Below, in pieces: positions 56,537 through 64,000 of a stretch of DNA of 64,000 bases (position 1 is its first letter; every line of letters starts with the position of its first letter). This stretch comes from Dryas octopetala. Lineage: Eukaryota; Streptophyta; Magnoliopsida; Rosales; Rosaceae. Made by a program: the position numbers and the translations under genes. The stretch is taken from contig OY992833.1 in NCBI GenBank assembly GCA_963921425.1, positions 26,088,698-26,152,697 of the forward strand, written 5' to 3'. Below the pieces are notes generated by a model, which was given only the letters and a program-made list of their open reading frames with translations, did no database searches and was not told the DNA's origin.

Positions 56537-56807
56537 TGTTGAGAAAAAGATGTCACATTAAAAATGTGAGATATTGTATAATGGCTTATAAAGGTTTGGA
56601 CTACTCCTCCCATTACCAATTGGTTTTGGGATGGATAACTAAATTCTTTCATAGTATCAGAGCAGGCTATTCAGTGTTACGTTATACGTGCGATGTCATA
56701 TTAAAAGAAAGATCCCACATTGAAAATGTGAGGTCTTACATAGTAGTTTATAAGGATTTGAACTACTTCTCTCATTGCCAATTAATTTTGAGTTGAATGA
56801 CTAGATC
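56537..56807 (+). mobile_element. TRIM element inside BAHD pseudogene
   Basis: A 115-bp LTR (56537-56651, TGTTGAG...TTTCA) is followed by the primer-binding site TAGTATCAGAGCAGG (56652-56666), a short centre of about 27 bases and a second LTR (56694 to about 56807). The LTRs share phrases such as AATGTGAG, TTATAAGGATTTG and CATTGCCAATT. It belongs to the same family as the element at 7718-8110. The right end is eroded. Confidence 0.85.
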
Positions 56808-57109
56808 TAAGTGAGGACATATCTGTGAGACTGTGATTGTTAAGCATGGAGAGTGTAAAAATGTTAAATGGGAATGAGATGGACTTGTATCCGTGCATCA
56901 GTTGGTGCAGGTTTCCATTGTACAAGGCTGATTTTGGGTGGGGAAAGCCGACGTGGGTGAGCTCAGCTCCACCCAACTGCAAGAACGGTGATGGAATAGA
57001 GTGTTGGGTGAGATTGAGCGAAGAAGACATGGAACTGTTTGAACATGACCAAGAGCGGCTCGCTTATGCATCTTTGAATCTAAGCGTCTTCAAAGCCGAT
57101 AAACATAAA

Positions 57110-57403
57110 ATTATTATTTACTCTTTCATGTTCACACTTTTTTTTTAAAAGCAAATTAGATGAAAGTCCCGAAGAAGAAAACAAAAACACTTGCATTAAC
57201 ATTGATAAAGAGGAATATATATAGCAATAATTAATGTATAGCTAAAGTTTGAATGGAATAAGGGAGGAACCGAGCCAAACTTATTGGTACTACCCAAATT
57301 GTACCCAGAGCCCACCCACTTGAAGAAAATAAAACTAGGATTGAAGATTAACTAATTAATTAACTTAAAATACTAACATTAATCATTTTGTCAATCAACT
57401 AGT
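57110..57403. other. Spacer between BAHD pseudogene and BAHD 5 (repeat unit)
   Basis: It closely matches 53985-54228 and 61680-61983 (for example CTAAAGTTTGAATGGAATAA and AATTGTACCCAGAGCCCACC), which proves that the convergent pair was duplicated as a segment. No gene. Confidence 0.8.
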
Positions 57404-58747
57404 TCACAACCGGGACAGTTGGTCAAACATAGCCTTGAACTCGGTGTCTGTTTCAAACGTAGCCATGACTTCCTCGGCCAAGGTAATGTATGCCTCTATT
57501 CCATCACCTTCTTTGGTGTCCAGAAAAACTACAAGGTTGTTGAACAGCCGTGCTGGTGTGCCCACCCATGCAGGTCTACCCCAACCAAAATCATTATCAT
57601 CATACAGAGGAAATCTGCATATACTACTGAATGCAAACGCAACCACCTCTTCTCTGATGGCCAAACCAAGAAAGTACTGTTCATCCTCATCATCACCCTG
57701 TTTGAGTCTTTCCATGTACTCATTGTCAATCTTGCTTTTTTCTTCTCGTAACTGCCTGGCCAGCTGGCCATCAGCACTATTATTAATTGAGGTTGGAACT
57801 GTCCTGGCCAAACGAAAAAGATTTCCAAAAGAACATTGGGGCAATGGTGGATCAAACCTTGGACGCAAGTTCACACTGAGAACCATCGCGTAAGACAACG
57901 TCTTCTCAGGCCTAATTGTATCGTCCTTGCAACTGGTAGCAGCAGCTGCCACAATTCGGCCACATATGAAAGTTGATAAAGCTTCAACACGCGAGGGACC
58001 TTTTTGGGTTTTCTTATTGTCGACGACATAATCCCCATATTTTGCTTTGAGAACCTCTATCGCAGAGTCATCAAATACAAACCTCTTTGTTACTTTCTTC
58101 TTTGTCATGGGCCTCATCGCTGCAACGCTTGGAATATTGTTTCCAGTAAAATCCCTTGGTGGGAAGAGTGTGGCTGAAACAAATTCCGGGCGCTCTATAT
58201 TGACTTCATCTCCACGAGCAATGGCAGCCCAAGTTTTGCTAAACATCAACATAGATAACCCATCTGCAACCTTGTGAGAAATGCATTGACCAATTGCAAA
58301 TCCTCCACATTCAAATATGTTGAGCTGGACGCCCAGGGCAAATTTATTAGTACTATTATGACTATCTAGCTCAAATGGGAGGAACTTGTTGATTTCAGCA
58401 GGGATCGGATTCTTGAGAACATCGGAAAGTTGGCACTTCACTTGAGCTTCAAGGTAGGGAATGCCCTCGTCGTTGCAGTCTACGAAATGGTTGTCTTTAT
58501 CGACTCGTCCGGCTAGTGGGTAGTAAAGGGTTAAGACTTGGGCTAAGGACTTCTTAAGGTGGTTGGATATTTCAGTAATGGTGGATTGTGTTTGGCCATT
58601 GAATCCATAGAAGAGGACAAAAGAGGTATAGACTGGGGGACATAATTGATCAAGATAAGAGAATTGATAATGGCGTAGATGGTCAGGGGTTAGAGAAGAT
58701 GGTTTGATAATCTCCTTGGAGATTACTTCTACTTCAACATCCTTCAT
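57404..58747 (-). CDS. BAHD acyltransferase 5 (vinorine-synthase-like), altered C-terminus
   Basis: Intronless, 447 aa from the ATG at 58747 (MKDVEVEVISKEIIKPSS). It is very close to BAHD 4 across the body: HKVADG at His158-Asp162, NLRPRFDPPLP, DNDFGWGRPAW. Small indels in the last codons change the tail to KAMFDQLSRL where BAHD 4 has AYISPTGPVLN, so the final residues are out of frame relative to the paralogs. The active-site motifs are intact, so the enzyme may still work. Upstream frame extension of 46 codons is treated as leader, as for BAHD 4. Confidence 0.88.
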   Translation of the reverse strand: MKDVEVEVISKEIIKPSSLTPDHLRHYQFSYLDQLCPPVYTSFVLFYGFNGQTQSTITEISNHLKKSLAQVLTLYYPLAGRVDKDNHFVDCNDEGIPYLEAQVKCQLSDVLKNPIPAEINKFLPFELDSHNSTNKFALGVQLNIFECGGFAIGQCISHKVADGLSMLMFSKTWAAIARGDEVNIERPEFVSATLFPPRDFTGNNIPSVAAMRPMTKKKVTKRFVFDDSAIEVLKAKYGDYVVDNKKTQKGPSRVEALSTFICGRIVAAAATSCKDDTIRPEKTLSYAMVLSVNLRPRFDPPLPQCSFGNLFRLARTVPTSINNSADGQLARQLREEKSKIDNEYMERLKQGDDEDEQYFLGLAIREEVVAFAFSSICRFPLYDDNDFGWGRPAWVGTPARLFNNLVVFLDTKEGDGIEAYITLAEEVMATFETDTEFKAMFDQLSRL

Positions 58748-59220
58748 TCTAATTCTCTCCTGGTGGACTTGAACGAATTGGTTTCGTTGACGGTGTGGTG
58801 GTTCTGTGGTGGAAGTGCTATATATTTGCCCTACAATTAATGTGTAAACAGTAAAGTTAACACAGCTCAAACAAGTGCAGTACATGCAGTAGCTTCTGCA
58901 AACACATGACCCTTAATCTAGCTGCATGTTGTACACTAGGATAGCTATCTTAGTTTTCATGTTTGTCTTTTAATTAGTTAAAGAAAATGCTTGGTACCTT
59001 GTATTCATTACCAATTACATAAGCCCGGGGTCCACCATCTTTTCTCATAAGCCAACCATCTTTTCTCATAAGCCAATAATGAGGTCTACCATCTTCTCTT
59101 TCATGATAAACCACATTATGAGCTCATGTGATTGGTAAAAAGTACAAGGTGATACTCAAAATTGAGTACCCAATAGCTATTTGAGCTTTTAGAGTTTTAG
59201 TGCTTCTAACATTTCTTATT
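58748..59220. other. Promoter of BAHD 5 and unit boundary
   Basis: The first about 230 bases repeat the BAHD 4 promoter. Around 58980 the similarity to unit 1 stops. A short tandem duplication (CCATCTTTTCTCATAAGCCA, twice near 59036-59080) follows. No gene. Confidence 0.5.
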
Positions 59221-60487
59221 GGGTCCGTTAACATACAGGTGTTGGTACCTAAATTTATTAACCAAAACTACATAAAGCCCCATTTTTTCTTTGCGGGCGA
59301 ACTACCACAATCTTATTATTCATTTGCGGACACCACACCCACTAGATCCCAAAATACCATGCAGACACTACCACCACTACTAGATCCCAAAATACCATCC
59401 GAAAATAAACATAACAAAAACATAACATGTGGACATCTTCCAAAATACCAGCATCAACGTATCACCAAAAAACAGAAACTAAAACTGCAAGTCCGCAACT
59501 CCAATAAACTGCAGTTTCAACTCTAATAAATTGTAGTTTCTGCAGTTTCAGTTCACTTACAGTTCCAGGTTTCTGCAGTTTCAGTTCACTTGCAGTTCCA
59601 GAAACTACAGAAAGTTCACTTGCAGAAAATGAAACCGCAAGTCCGCAACTCCAATAAAATGCAATTTCAACTCTAATAAATTGCAGTTTCTGCCGTTTCA
59701 GTTCACTTACAGTTCCAGAAACTGCAAAAAGTTCACTTGTAGTTCCAGAAACTGCAGTTTTAGTTCACTTGCAGTTCCAGAAACTACAGTTTCTGTAGTT
59801 CCAGAAACTGCAGTTTCAGAAACTGAACTAAACAAAAAAAATCAAGAACCTAAACATACTCATGCACAGGCATTGATAAGAAGAGAGAAAAGTCGGGATC
59901 TGAATTATTTGATTAATTGCTAATTGGATCGAAATCGGTGGCGGGCAGCGGTAAAATGGCAAAGCTGGATGACGAACAGATCGCGGAGCTGCGGGAGATG
60001 TTTGGATCGTTTGATGGGAACAAAGACGAGAGCTTGACGCAGCTGGAGCTGGGGTCTCTGCTGCGCTCGCTGGGGCTGAAGTCGAGCCCTCACCAGCTGG
60101 AGGCTCTCATCCAAAAAGCCAATCGGAACTTCAACGGACTCGTCGAGTTCTCCGAGTTCGTGGCGTTGGTGGAGCCGGACCTTCTACGAGCCAGGTGTCT
60201 GTACACCCAAGACCAGCTCAAGAAGATGTTTAGGATGTTTAAGAGAGTGATGAAAGAGAAGATAAATTTCAGAAATGAGGGAGAGAGAGACATGTGAGAG
60301 AGTTTAAGAGAGTTTTGAAAAAATTAAAACATTAGCAACCATTGGATTGCTTTGATGACTAATACCAATTGGTACCAACTCAAAGTGACCCGATTGTTAA
60401 TAAAACTAACCTGATTGTTATATATTAACAATAATGGTATTAGAAGTTAAAAACCTTAGTAAAGATGTAGTAATGAGTAATTATTTC
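59221..60487 (-). mobile_element. Pack-MULE-like element, copy 2, carrying a calmodulin-like gene fragment
   Basis: A 1,267-bp element flanked by a perfect 9-bp duplication TTTCTTATT (59212-59220 and 60488-60496). Read on the minus strand its ends match copy 1 at 18709-19673 (GAAATAATTACT at the start, TTAACGGACCC at the end). Shared zones cover the left about 230 bases, a minisatellite of a GTTCACTTGCAGTTCCAGAA-type unit (about 59480-59830) and the right about 260 bases. Between them, about 59870-60240 holds part of a calmodulin-like gene, absent from copy 1. The element lies between BAHD repeat units 2 and 3 and is missing from the equivalent place after unit 1. Confidence 0.8.
59956..60297 (+). 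CDS. Chimeric ORF: calmodulin-like (EF-hand) N-terminal half fused to element sequence
   Basis: An ORF of 113 aa from ATG 59956. Residues 1 to about 94 resemble plant calmodulin-like proteins (CML15-18 type): AELREMFGSFDGNKDESLTQ forms EF-hand 1 (loop DGNKDESLTQLE with the Ca-binding D, N, D, S and E positions), LEALIQKANRNFNGLVEFSE is a degraded EF-hand 2, and YTQDQLKKMFRMF is the entry helix of EF-hand 3. At about 60240 the match ends where DRDGNG would be expected, and the frame runs on into transposon sequence (KRVMKEKINFRNEGERDM) shared with copy 1. So it is a captured, truncated gene. The region before the ATG may be captured 5' UTR. Whether it is expressed is unknown. Confidence 0.7.
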   Translation: MAKLDDEQIAELREMFGSFDGNKDESLTQLELGSLLRSLGLKSSPHQLEALIQKANRNFNGLVEFSEFVALVEPDLLRARCLYTQDQLKKMFRMFKRVMKEKINFRNEGERDM

Positions 60488-60979
60488 TTTCTTATTTGGA
60501 AAAAAAAATCATATGATTTTTTTTCCTAAATAAAGCCCTTGTTTTTTCTTTTTTTAAATAAATTAACTCATTTGACCATTGCCTTGTAAATAAATATGTC
60601 ATTATTGTTTTTTTTTTTTTTTTTTTTTTATGGTATAGGGTATGAGTTCACCTCATACTTAAAGGTATAAAATGGGATTTGTAGAAGCTTAATATAAAGC
60701 CGACAAATCAACGCTTAAGGAATAAGTAAAAATGCACTACCGAACACTTGAAAATAACCGTCGAGTGCTCGACATCTAGTATGTGTGAAAAAAATAAAAA
60801 CTAATAGATCAATATTATGTAACATGAAATTGTTACAATATTATTGAATTTTAGTTAAAATTTTAAAAGTCATAAAACTTTAGTTAATAAATTATAAAAT
60901 TAAAGGATCTGGATGAAAGTTTCCAAAAATAAAATTGTGCTTTTCAGCAAAAGAAATCAGCTAATTGAGATACTTTCTT
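60488..60979. other. Intergenic, AT-rich, T run
   Basis: It contains a run of about 22 T at 60607-60629. No gene or element ends are recognised. At about 60945 similarity to the region after repeat unit 1 resumes (CAGCAAAAGAAATCA phrase). Confidence 0.5.
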
Positions 60980-61130
60980 ATGCATCTATGAATCCAAGCG
61001 TCTTGAAAGCATATTGACCAACTTTAATTATTACGTTACTAAGTAACTCTCCTTGATATATATGCCAAAATTAATGCCTATATCGATATGTCATCCAACA
61101 ATTTTAATAATATATTTATAAACTAAGGTA
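60980..61130 (+). pseudogene. BAHD 3-type tail fragment at the start of repeat unit 3
   Basis: It contains TATGCATCTATGAATCCAAG and CGTCTTGAAAG, then ATTGACCAACTTT and the same AT-rich 3' flank as at 55903-56070. It marks the repeat-unit seam. Confidence 0.65.
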
Positions 61131-61320
61131 CGTTACTATAGTAATCACATGCATATTTCTCATTTTAGGGCATTTAACTTGTTTACTTTTTATAACCGTT
61201 ATTACGTACGTTGTATTCACTTAGCATACTAATGTGATAGCATACAACTAATCCTCTCTACAAATAAAATTGGACACATGAAAATAATGAAAGGTATATA
61301 ATTTACGAAATTACATAACT

Positions 61321-61640
61321 CAATTACGCCATTGGGATTGTACCAAAACGTGAACATTCGAAACAGAACAGTCCCTCGATCTCCTACCAAATGAGTCCAT
61401 TAGGAACTTTGTTGTGTCCTTTATTGCAAGAGCAGAGGAGGCTTCCGATTGAGACAGAGTTACATGACTTGCATATATGGTTGTTGAATTGAGGAAAGGC
61501 ATCGAACAATTTTGCAAGAATATGAGGACATTTCTGCGGTCATTGAGCCTCTGATTGAGGCTGTGAAAATGTTAAACGGGGATGAGATGGACTTGTACGT
61601 GTGCACCAGTTGGTGCAAGCTTCCGATTGATTGACCAACT
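61321..61640 (+). pseudogene. BAHD 3-like pseudogene in repeat unit 3, strongly decayed
   Basis: It matches BAHD 3 from the TTGTACCAAAACGTGAACAT segment (near 53469) to the SWCRFPLY segment, with many small indels (CCCTCGATCTCCTACC, GGCTTCCGATTGAGAC) and stops. The end is cut just before the DFGWG codons. It is the oldest or fastest decaying of the three + copies and has no chance of activity. Confidence 0.9.
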
Positions 61641-61983
61641 TTGGAAAATATATGATTATTATTATTATTTAGCCTCCCTCATGTTGCTAGTGTAAGATGT
61701 GGCACCAGAACCCTTTCATATATGGTCACTTTTTTTTTTAAAAGTAAATTAGATGAAAGTCCCAAAGAAGAAAAACAAAAACACTTGCATTAACATTGAT
61801 AAATTAAGAGAAATATAGCAATGTATAGCTAAAGTTTGAATGGAATAAGGGAGGAACCCAACCAAACTTATTGCTAGCTACTACCCAAATTGTACCCACT
61901 TGAAGAAAATTAAACTAGAATTGAAGATTAACTTATTAATTAACTTAAAAGACCAGCATTAATTATTTTGTTAATTAACTAGT
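61641..61983. other. Spacer between BAHD pseudogene and BAHD 6 (repeat unit)
   Basis: It matches the spacers at 53985-54228 and 57110-57403, with an extra segment near 61680-61730. No gene. Confidence 0.7.
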
Positions 61984-63330
61984 TCAGCACACCGGGCCAT
62001 GGCCAGTTGGTGAAACGAAGGCCATGAACTCGGTATCAGTTTCAAACTTAGCCATTACTTCCTCGGCCAAGGTAATGTATGACTCTATTCCATCACCCTC
62101 TTTGTTGTCCACAAAAACTACAAAGTTGTTGAGAACCCGTGCCGGCGAACCCACCCATGTAGGCTTCCCCCAACCAAAATCATTATGGTCATACAGAGGA
62201 AATCTGCACATACTACTGAATGCAAACCAATCCATCTCTCCACTGCTGACCAAACTGTGAAAGTACTCTTCTTCATCACCATGTTTTAGTCTTTCCATGT
62301 ACTCATTGTCAATCTTGCTTATTTCTTCTCGTAACTGCCTGGCCAGCTGGCCATAACAATATTCTTGGCCACGGTTGCTGCCAGTCGTCGGAGCTCTCCT
62401 GGCCATACGAATAAGATTTCCAAAAGCACATTGGGGCAATGGTGGATCAAACCTTGGACGCAAGTTCACACTGAGAACCATCATGTACAACGACGACGTC
62501 TTCTCAGGCCTACTTGTATCATCCTTGCAATTGGTAGCAGCTGCTTCCACAAATCGGCTCCATATGAAAGTTGATAAAGCCTCAAAACGTGAGGGGCCTT
62601 TTTGGGTTTTATCGTCGACGACTGTATCCCCATATTTTGCTTTGAGAACCTCTATTGCAGAGGCATCAAATACAAACCTCTTTGTTACTTTCTTCTTTTT
62701 GATGGCTACAACGCTTGGATCGTTTCCAATCAAATCCTTTGGTGGGAAGAGTATGGCTGAAACAAATTCCGGGCGCTCTATGTTGACTTCATCCCCGCGA
62801 GCAATGGCAGCCCAAGTTTTGCTGAACATCAACATAGATAACCCATCTGCAACCTTGTGAGAAATGCATTGAGCAATTGCAAATCCTCCACATTCAAACT
62901 TGTTGAGCTGGACGCCTAGGGCGAATTTATCAGTACTATTATGACTATCAGGTTCAAAGGGGAGGAACTTGTTGATTTCAGCTGGGATCGGATTCTTAAG
63001 AACATCAGAAAGTTGGCACTTCACTTGAGCTTCAAGGTAGGGAATGCCCTCGTCGTTGCAGTCTATGAAATTGTTGTCTTTGTCGACTCGTCCGGCTAGT
63101 GGGTAGTAAAGGGTTAAGACTTGGGCTAAGGACTTCTTAAGGTTGTTGGATATTTCAGTAATGGTGGACTGTGTTTGGCCATTGAATTCATAGAAGAGGA
63201 CAAAAGAGCTATAGATTGGGGGAGATAATTGATCAAGAAAAGAGAATTGATAATGGCGAAGATGGTGAGGCGTTGGAGAAGATGGTTTGATAATCTCCTT
63301 GGAGATTACTTCCACTTCAACGTCCTTCAT
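61984..63330 (-). CDS. BAHD acyltransferase 6 (vinorine-synthase-like), intact
   Basis: Intronless, 448 aa, starting MKDVEVEVISKEIIKPSSPTP at the ATG at 63330. HKVADG gives His158-Asp162; NLRPRFDPPLP and HNDFGWGKPTW are present; the tail reads FVSPTGHGPVC. It is slightly more diverged from BAHD 4 and 5 than they are from each other, for example LSPPIYSSFVLFYEFNG and the VSSGEMDWFAFSSMC segment. The upstream leader resembles that of BAHD 4 and 5. Function is presumed acyl transfer to an unknown specialised metabolite. Confidence 0.92.
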   Translation of the reverse strand: MKDVEVEVISKEIIKPSSPTPHHLRHYQFSFLDQLSPPIYSSFVLFYEFNGQTQSTITEISNNLKKSLAQVLTLYYPLAGRVDKDNNFIDCNDEGIPYLEAQVKCQLSDVLKNPIPAEINKFLPFEPDSHNSTDKFALGVQLNKFECGGFAIAQCISHKVADGLSMLMFSKTWAAIARGDEVNIERPEFVSAILFPPKDLIGNDPSVVAIKKKKVTKRFVFDASAIEVLKAKYGDTVVDDKTQKGPSRFEALSTFIWSRFVEAAATNCKDDTSRPEKTSSLYMMVLSVNLRPRFDPPLPQCAFGNLIRMARRAPTTGSNRGQEYCYGQLARQLREEISKIDNEYMERLKHGDEEEYFHSLVSSGEMDWFAFSSMCRFPLYDHNDFGWGKPTWVGSPARVLNNFVVFVDNKEGDGIESYITLAEEVMAKFETDTEFMAFVSPTGHGPVC

Positions 63331-64000
63331 TCTAATTCTCTCCTGGTGAACTTGAACGATCGAATTGATTTTGTTGATGGTGTGGTGGTTCTGTGTTGAA
63401 AGTTCATGTTATATATCATGCCCTACAATTAATGTGTAAACAGTAACGTTAACACAGCTCAAACAAGTGTTGTCCACGCATGATCAGGAGCTGCTTGCTT
63501 ATGCAAATTTAAATTAAAGCGTCTTGAAAGCACGTTGATCAACTTTATCGTTACGTTACTATTGACCAACTTTTATCGTTACATTACACACGAATCACAA
63601 ATTGTATTAGTAAAATGTAACAAATCTTGTGTACATATATATGATCAATTGTGTTTGTAAATTTTGTGGTAATCACAAAATTAAGTCCATATTCTTATTT
63701 GAAACCCACTATTTTTACAACTATATATACTCAAATAGTGATTATGTGCAACTTTTATATACAATAGTTCATATATTAATTAGGCCACATTAGAGCCACT
63801 GCCAATTAAAATGGTTACTGTTATCCAACCAAAATGGTGTAGCTTAGTAAACTCATTTGATCGAGGATTGAGAAAGATTGACCATCGATCCTAAGAGAAG
63901 CAATTAATGGCAACATAATACAAAATAGTTCTTAAAAAAGCTAGGTGGGAATAGGTCAAATTTCTTGTAGTGCATACTAATATGATAATAGCAAACAAAA
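63331..64000. other. Promoter of BAHD 6, BAHD tail remnant, intergenic edge
   Basis: The promoter of BAHD 6 occupies about the first 140 bases. At about 63478-63600 a remnant of a BAHD 3-type tail (CATGATCAGGAGCTGCTTGC, CGTCTTGAAAGCACG) is followed by a short tandem repeat (TTTATCGTTACGTTAC / TTTTATCGTTACATTAC), which suggests a further repeat unit beyond the seam. The rest to 64000 shows nothing recognisable. Confidence 0.5.

Larger units (their letters stand above)
56083..57109 (+). pseudogene. BAHD 3-like pseudogene in repeat unit 2, with two insertions
   Basis: It matches BAHD 3 from ACAGTCCCTCCCCTGCCAAA (coding region near 53499) to the C-terminus. The front 60% of the gene is missing. 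The match is broken by a solo LTR (56174-56462) and by a TRIM element (56537-56807), has a stop in place of a Glu codon (GGCATTTAACAATTTC), and a 27-base in-frame deletion before GGTGATGGAATAGAG. The last part (56840-57109) is an open frame with DFGWGKPTWVSSAPP but lacks the HxxxD site, so it cannot be an active enzyme. Confidence 0.92.

Noticed and set aside
59681..59923. ORF through the minisatellite of Pack-MULE copy 2
   Set aside because: It is produced by the tandem repeat itself, which reads as repeated VPETAVS-type units. No gene is indicated.

Overview
The window is plant nuclear DNA. It has long AT-rich intergenic stretches, GT-AG introns, genes recognisable as plant-specific families (a trihelix GT-1 factor, MAD2, full-length ABCC transporters, vinorine-synthase-like BAHD acyltransferases), and many plant-type non-autonomous transposons. 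The protein style suggests a eudicot. Rosaceae is my best guess, but that is inference from memory of family members and not a proof.

Layout. Positions 1-11,300 form a gene-dense block: the 5' end of a small SWADQWD-type protein gene (-), a YqaJ/PD-(D/E)XK nuclease-like gene (-), the GT-1 trihelix factor (+, five exons), and MAD2 (-, seven exons). The GT-1 gene has a MITE in intron 1. Downstream of it lie a miniature retrotransposon and a decayed duplicate of its own last exon. Positions 11,300-20,380 are a gene-poor transposon belt of MULE-type foldback elements, solo LTR-like pieces and a Pack-MULE-like element. Positions 20,385-42,110 are an ABCC (MRP) cluster: intact copy A (+, 10 coding exons, about 1,463 aa), a head-to-head inverted pair of ABCC fragments, copy B (+, 10 coding exons, about 1,311 aa, lacking the N-terminal TMD0), and a 3'-half pseudogene C (-) split by a solo LTR. 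A full-length hAT element with an 8-bp target duplication lies between copies A and B.

Positions 47,850-63,330 are a BAHD acyltransferase cluster of six intact intronless genes, all with HxxxD and DFGWG motifs. Three are on + (47,854; 50,666; 52,661) and three on - (54,229; 57,404; 61,984). The last part is a triplicated convergent pair. In the first unit both members are intact; in the second and third units the + partner is a pseudogene while the - partner stays open. Between units 2 and 3 sits a second Pack-MULE-like element carrying the front half of a calmodulin-like gene fused to element sequence.

How the genes may work together. GT-1 (light-responsive transcription) and MAD2 (spindle checkpoint) are ordinary single genes with separate roles. 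The ABCC transporters and BAHD acyltransferases are neighbours whose families act on specialised metabolites (acylation, then vacuolar or membrane transport). Tandem duplication explains each cluster, and a functional link between them is only a hypothesis.

The most interesting signals are: two related Pack-MULE-like elements with perfect 9-bp target duplications but different cargo; an inverted repeat of ABCC fragments that could form a long hairpin RNA; the TMD0-less ABCC gene; and the asymmetric decay of the BAHD repeat units. All coordinates and splice sites were read by eye, with reading-frame arithmetic as the check.
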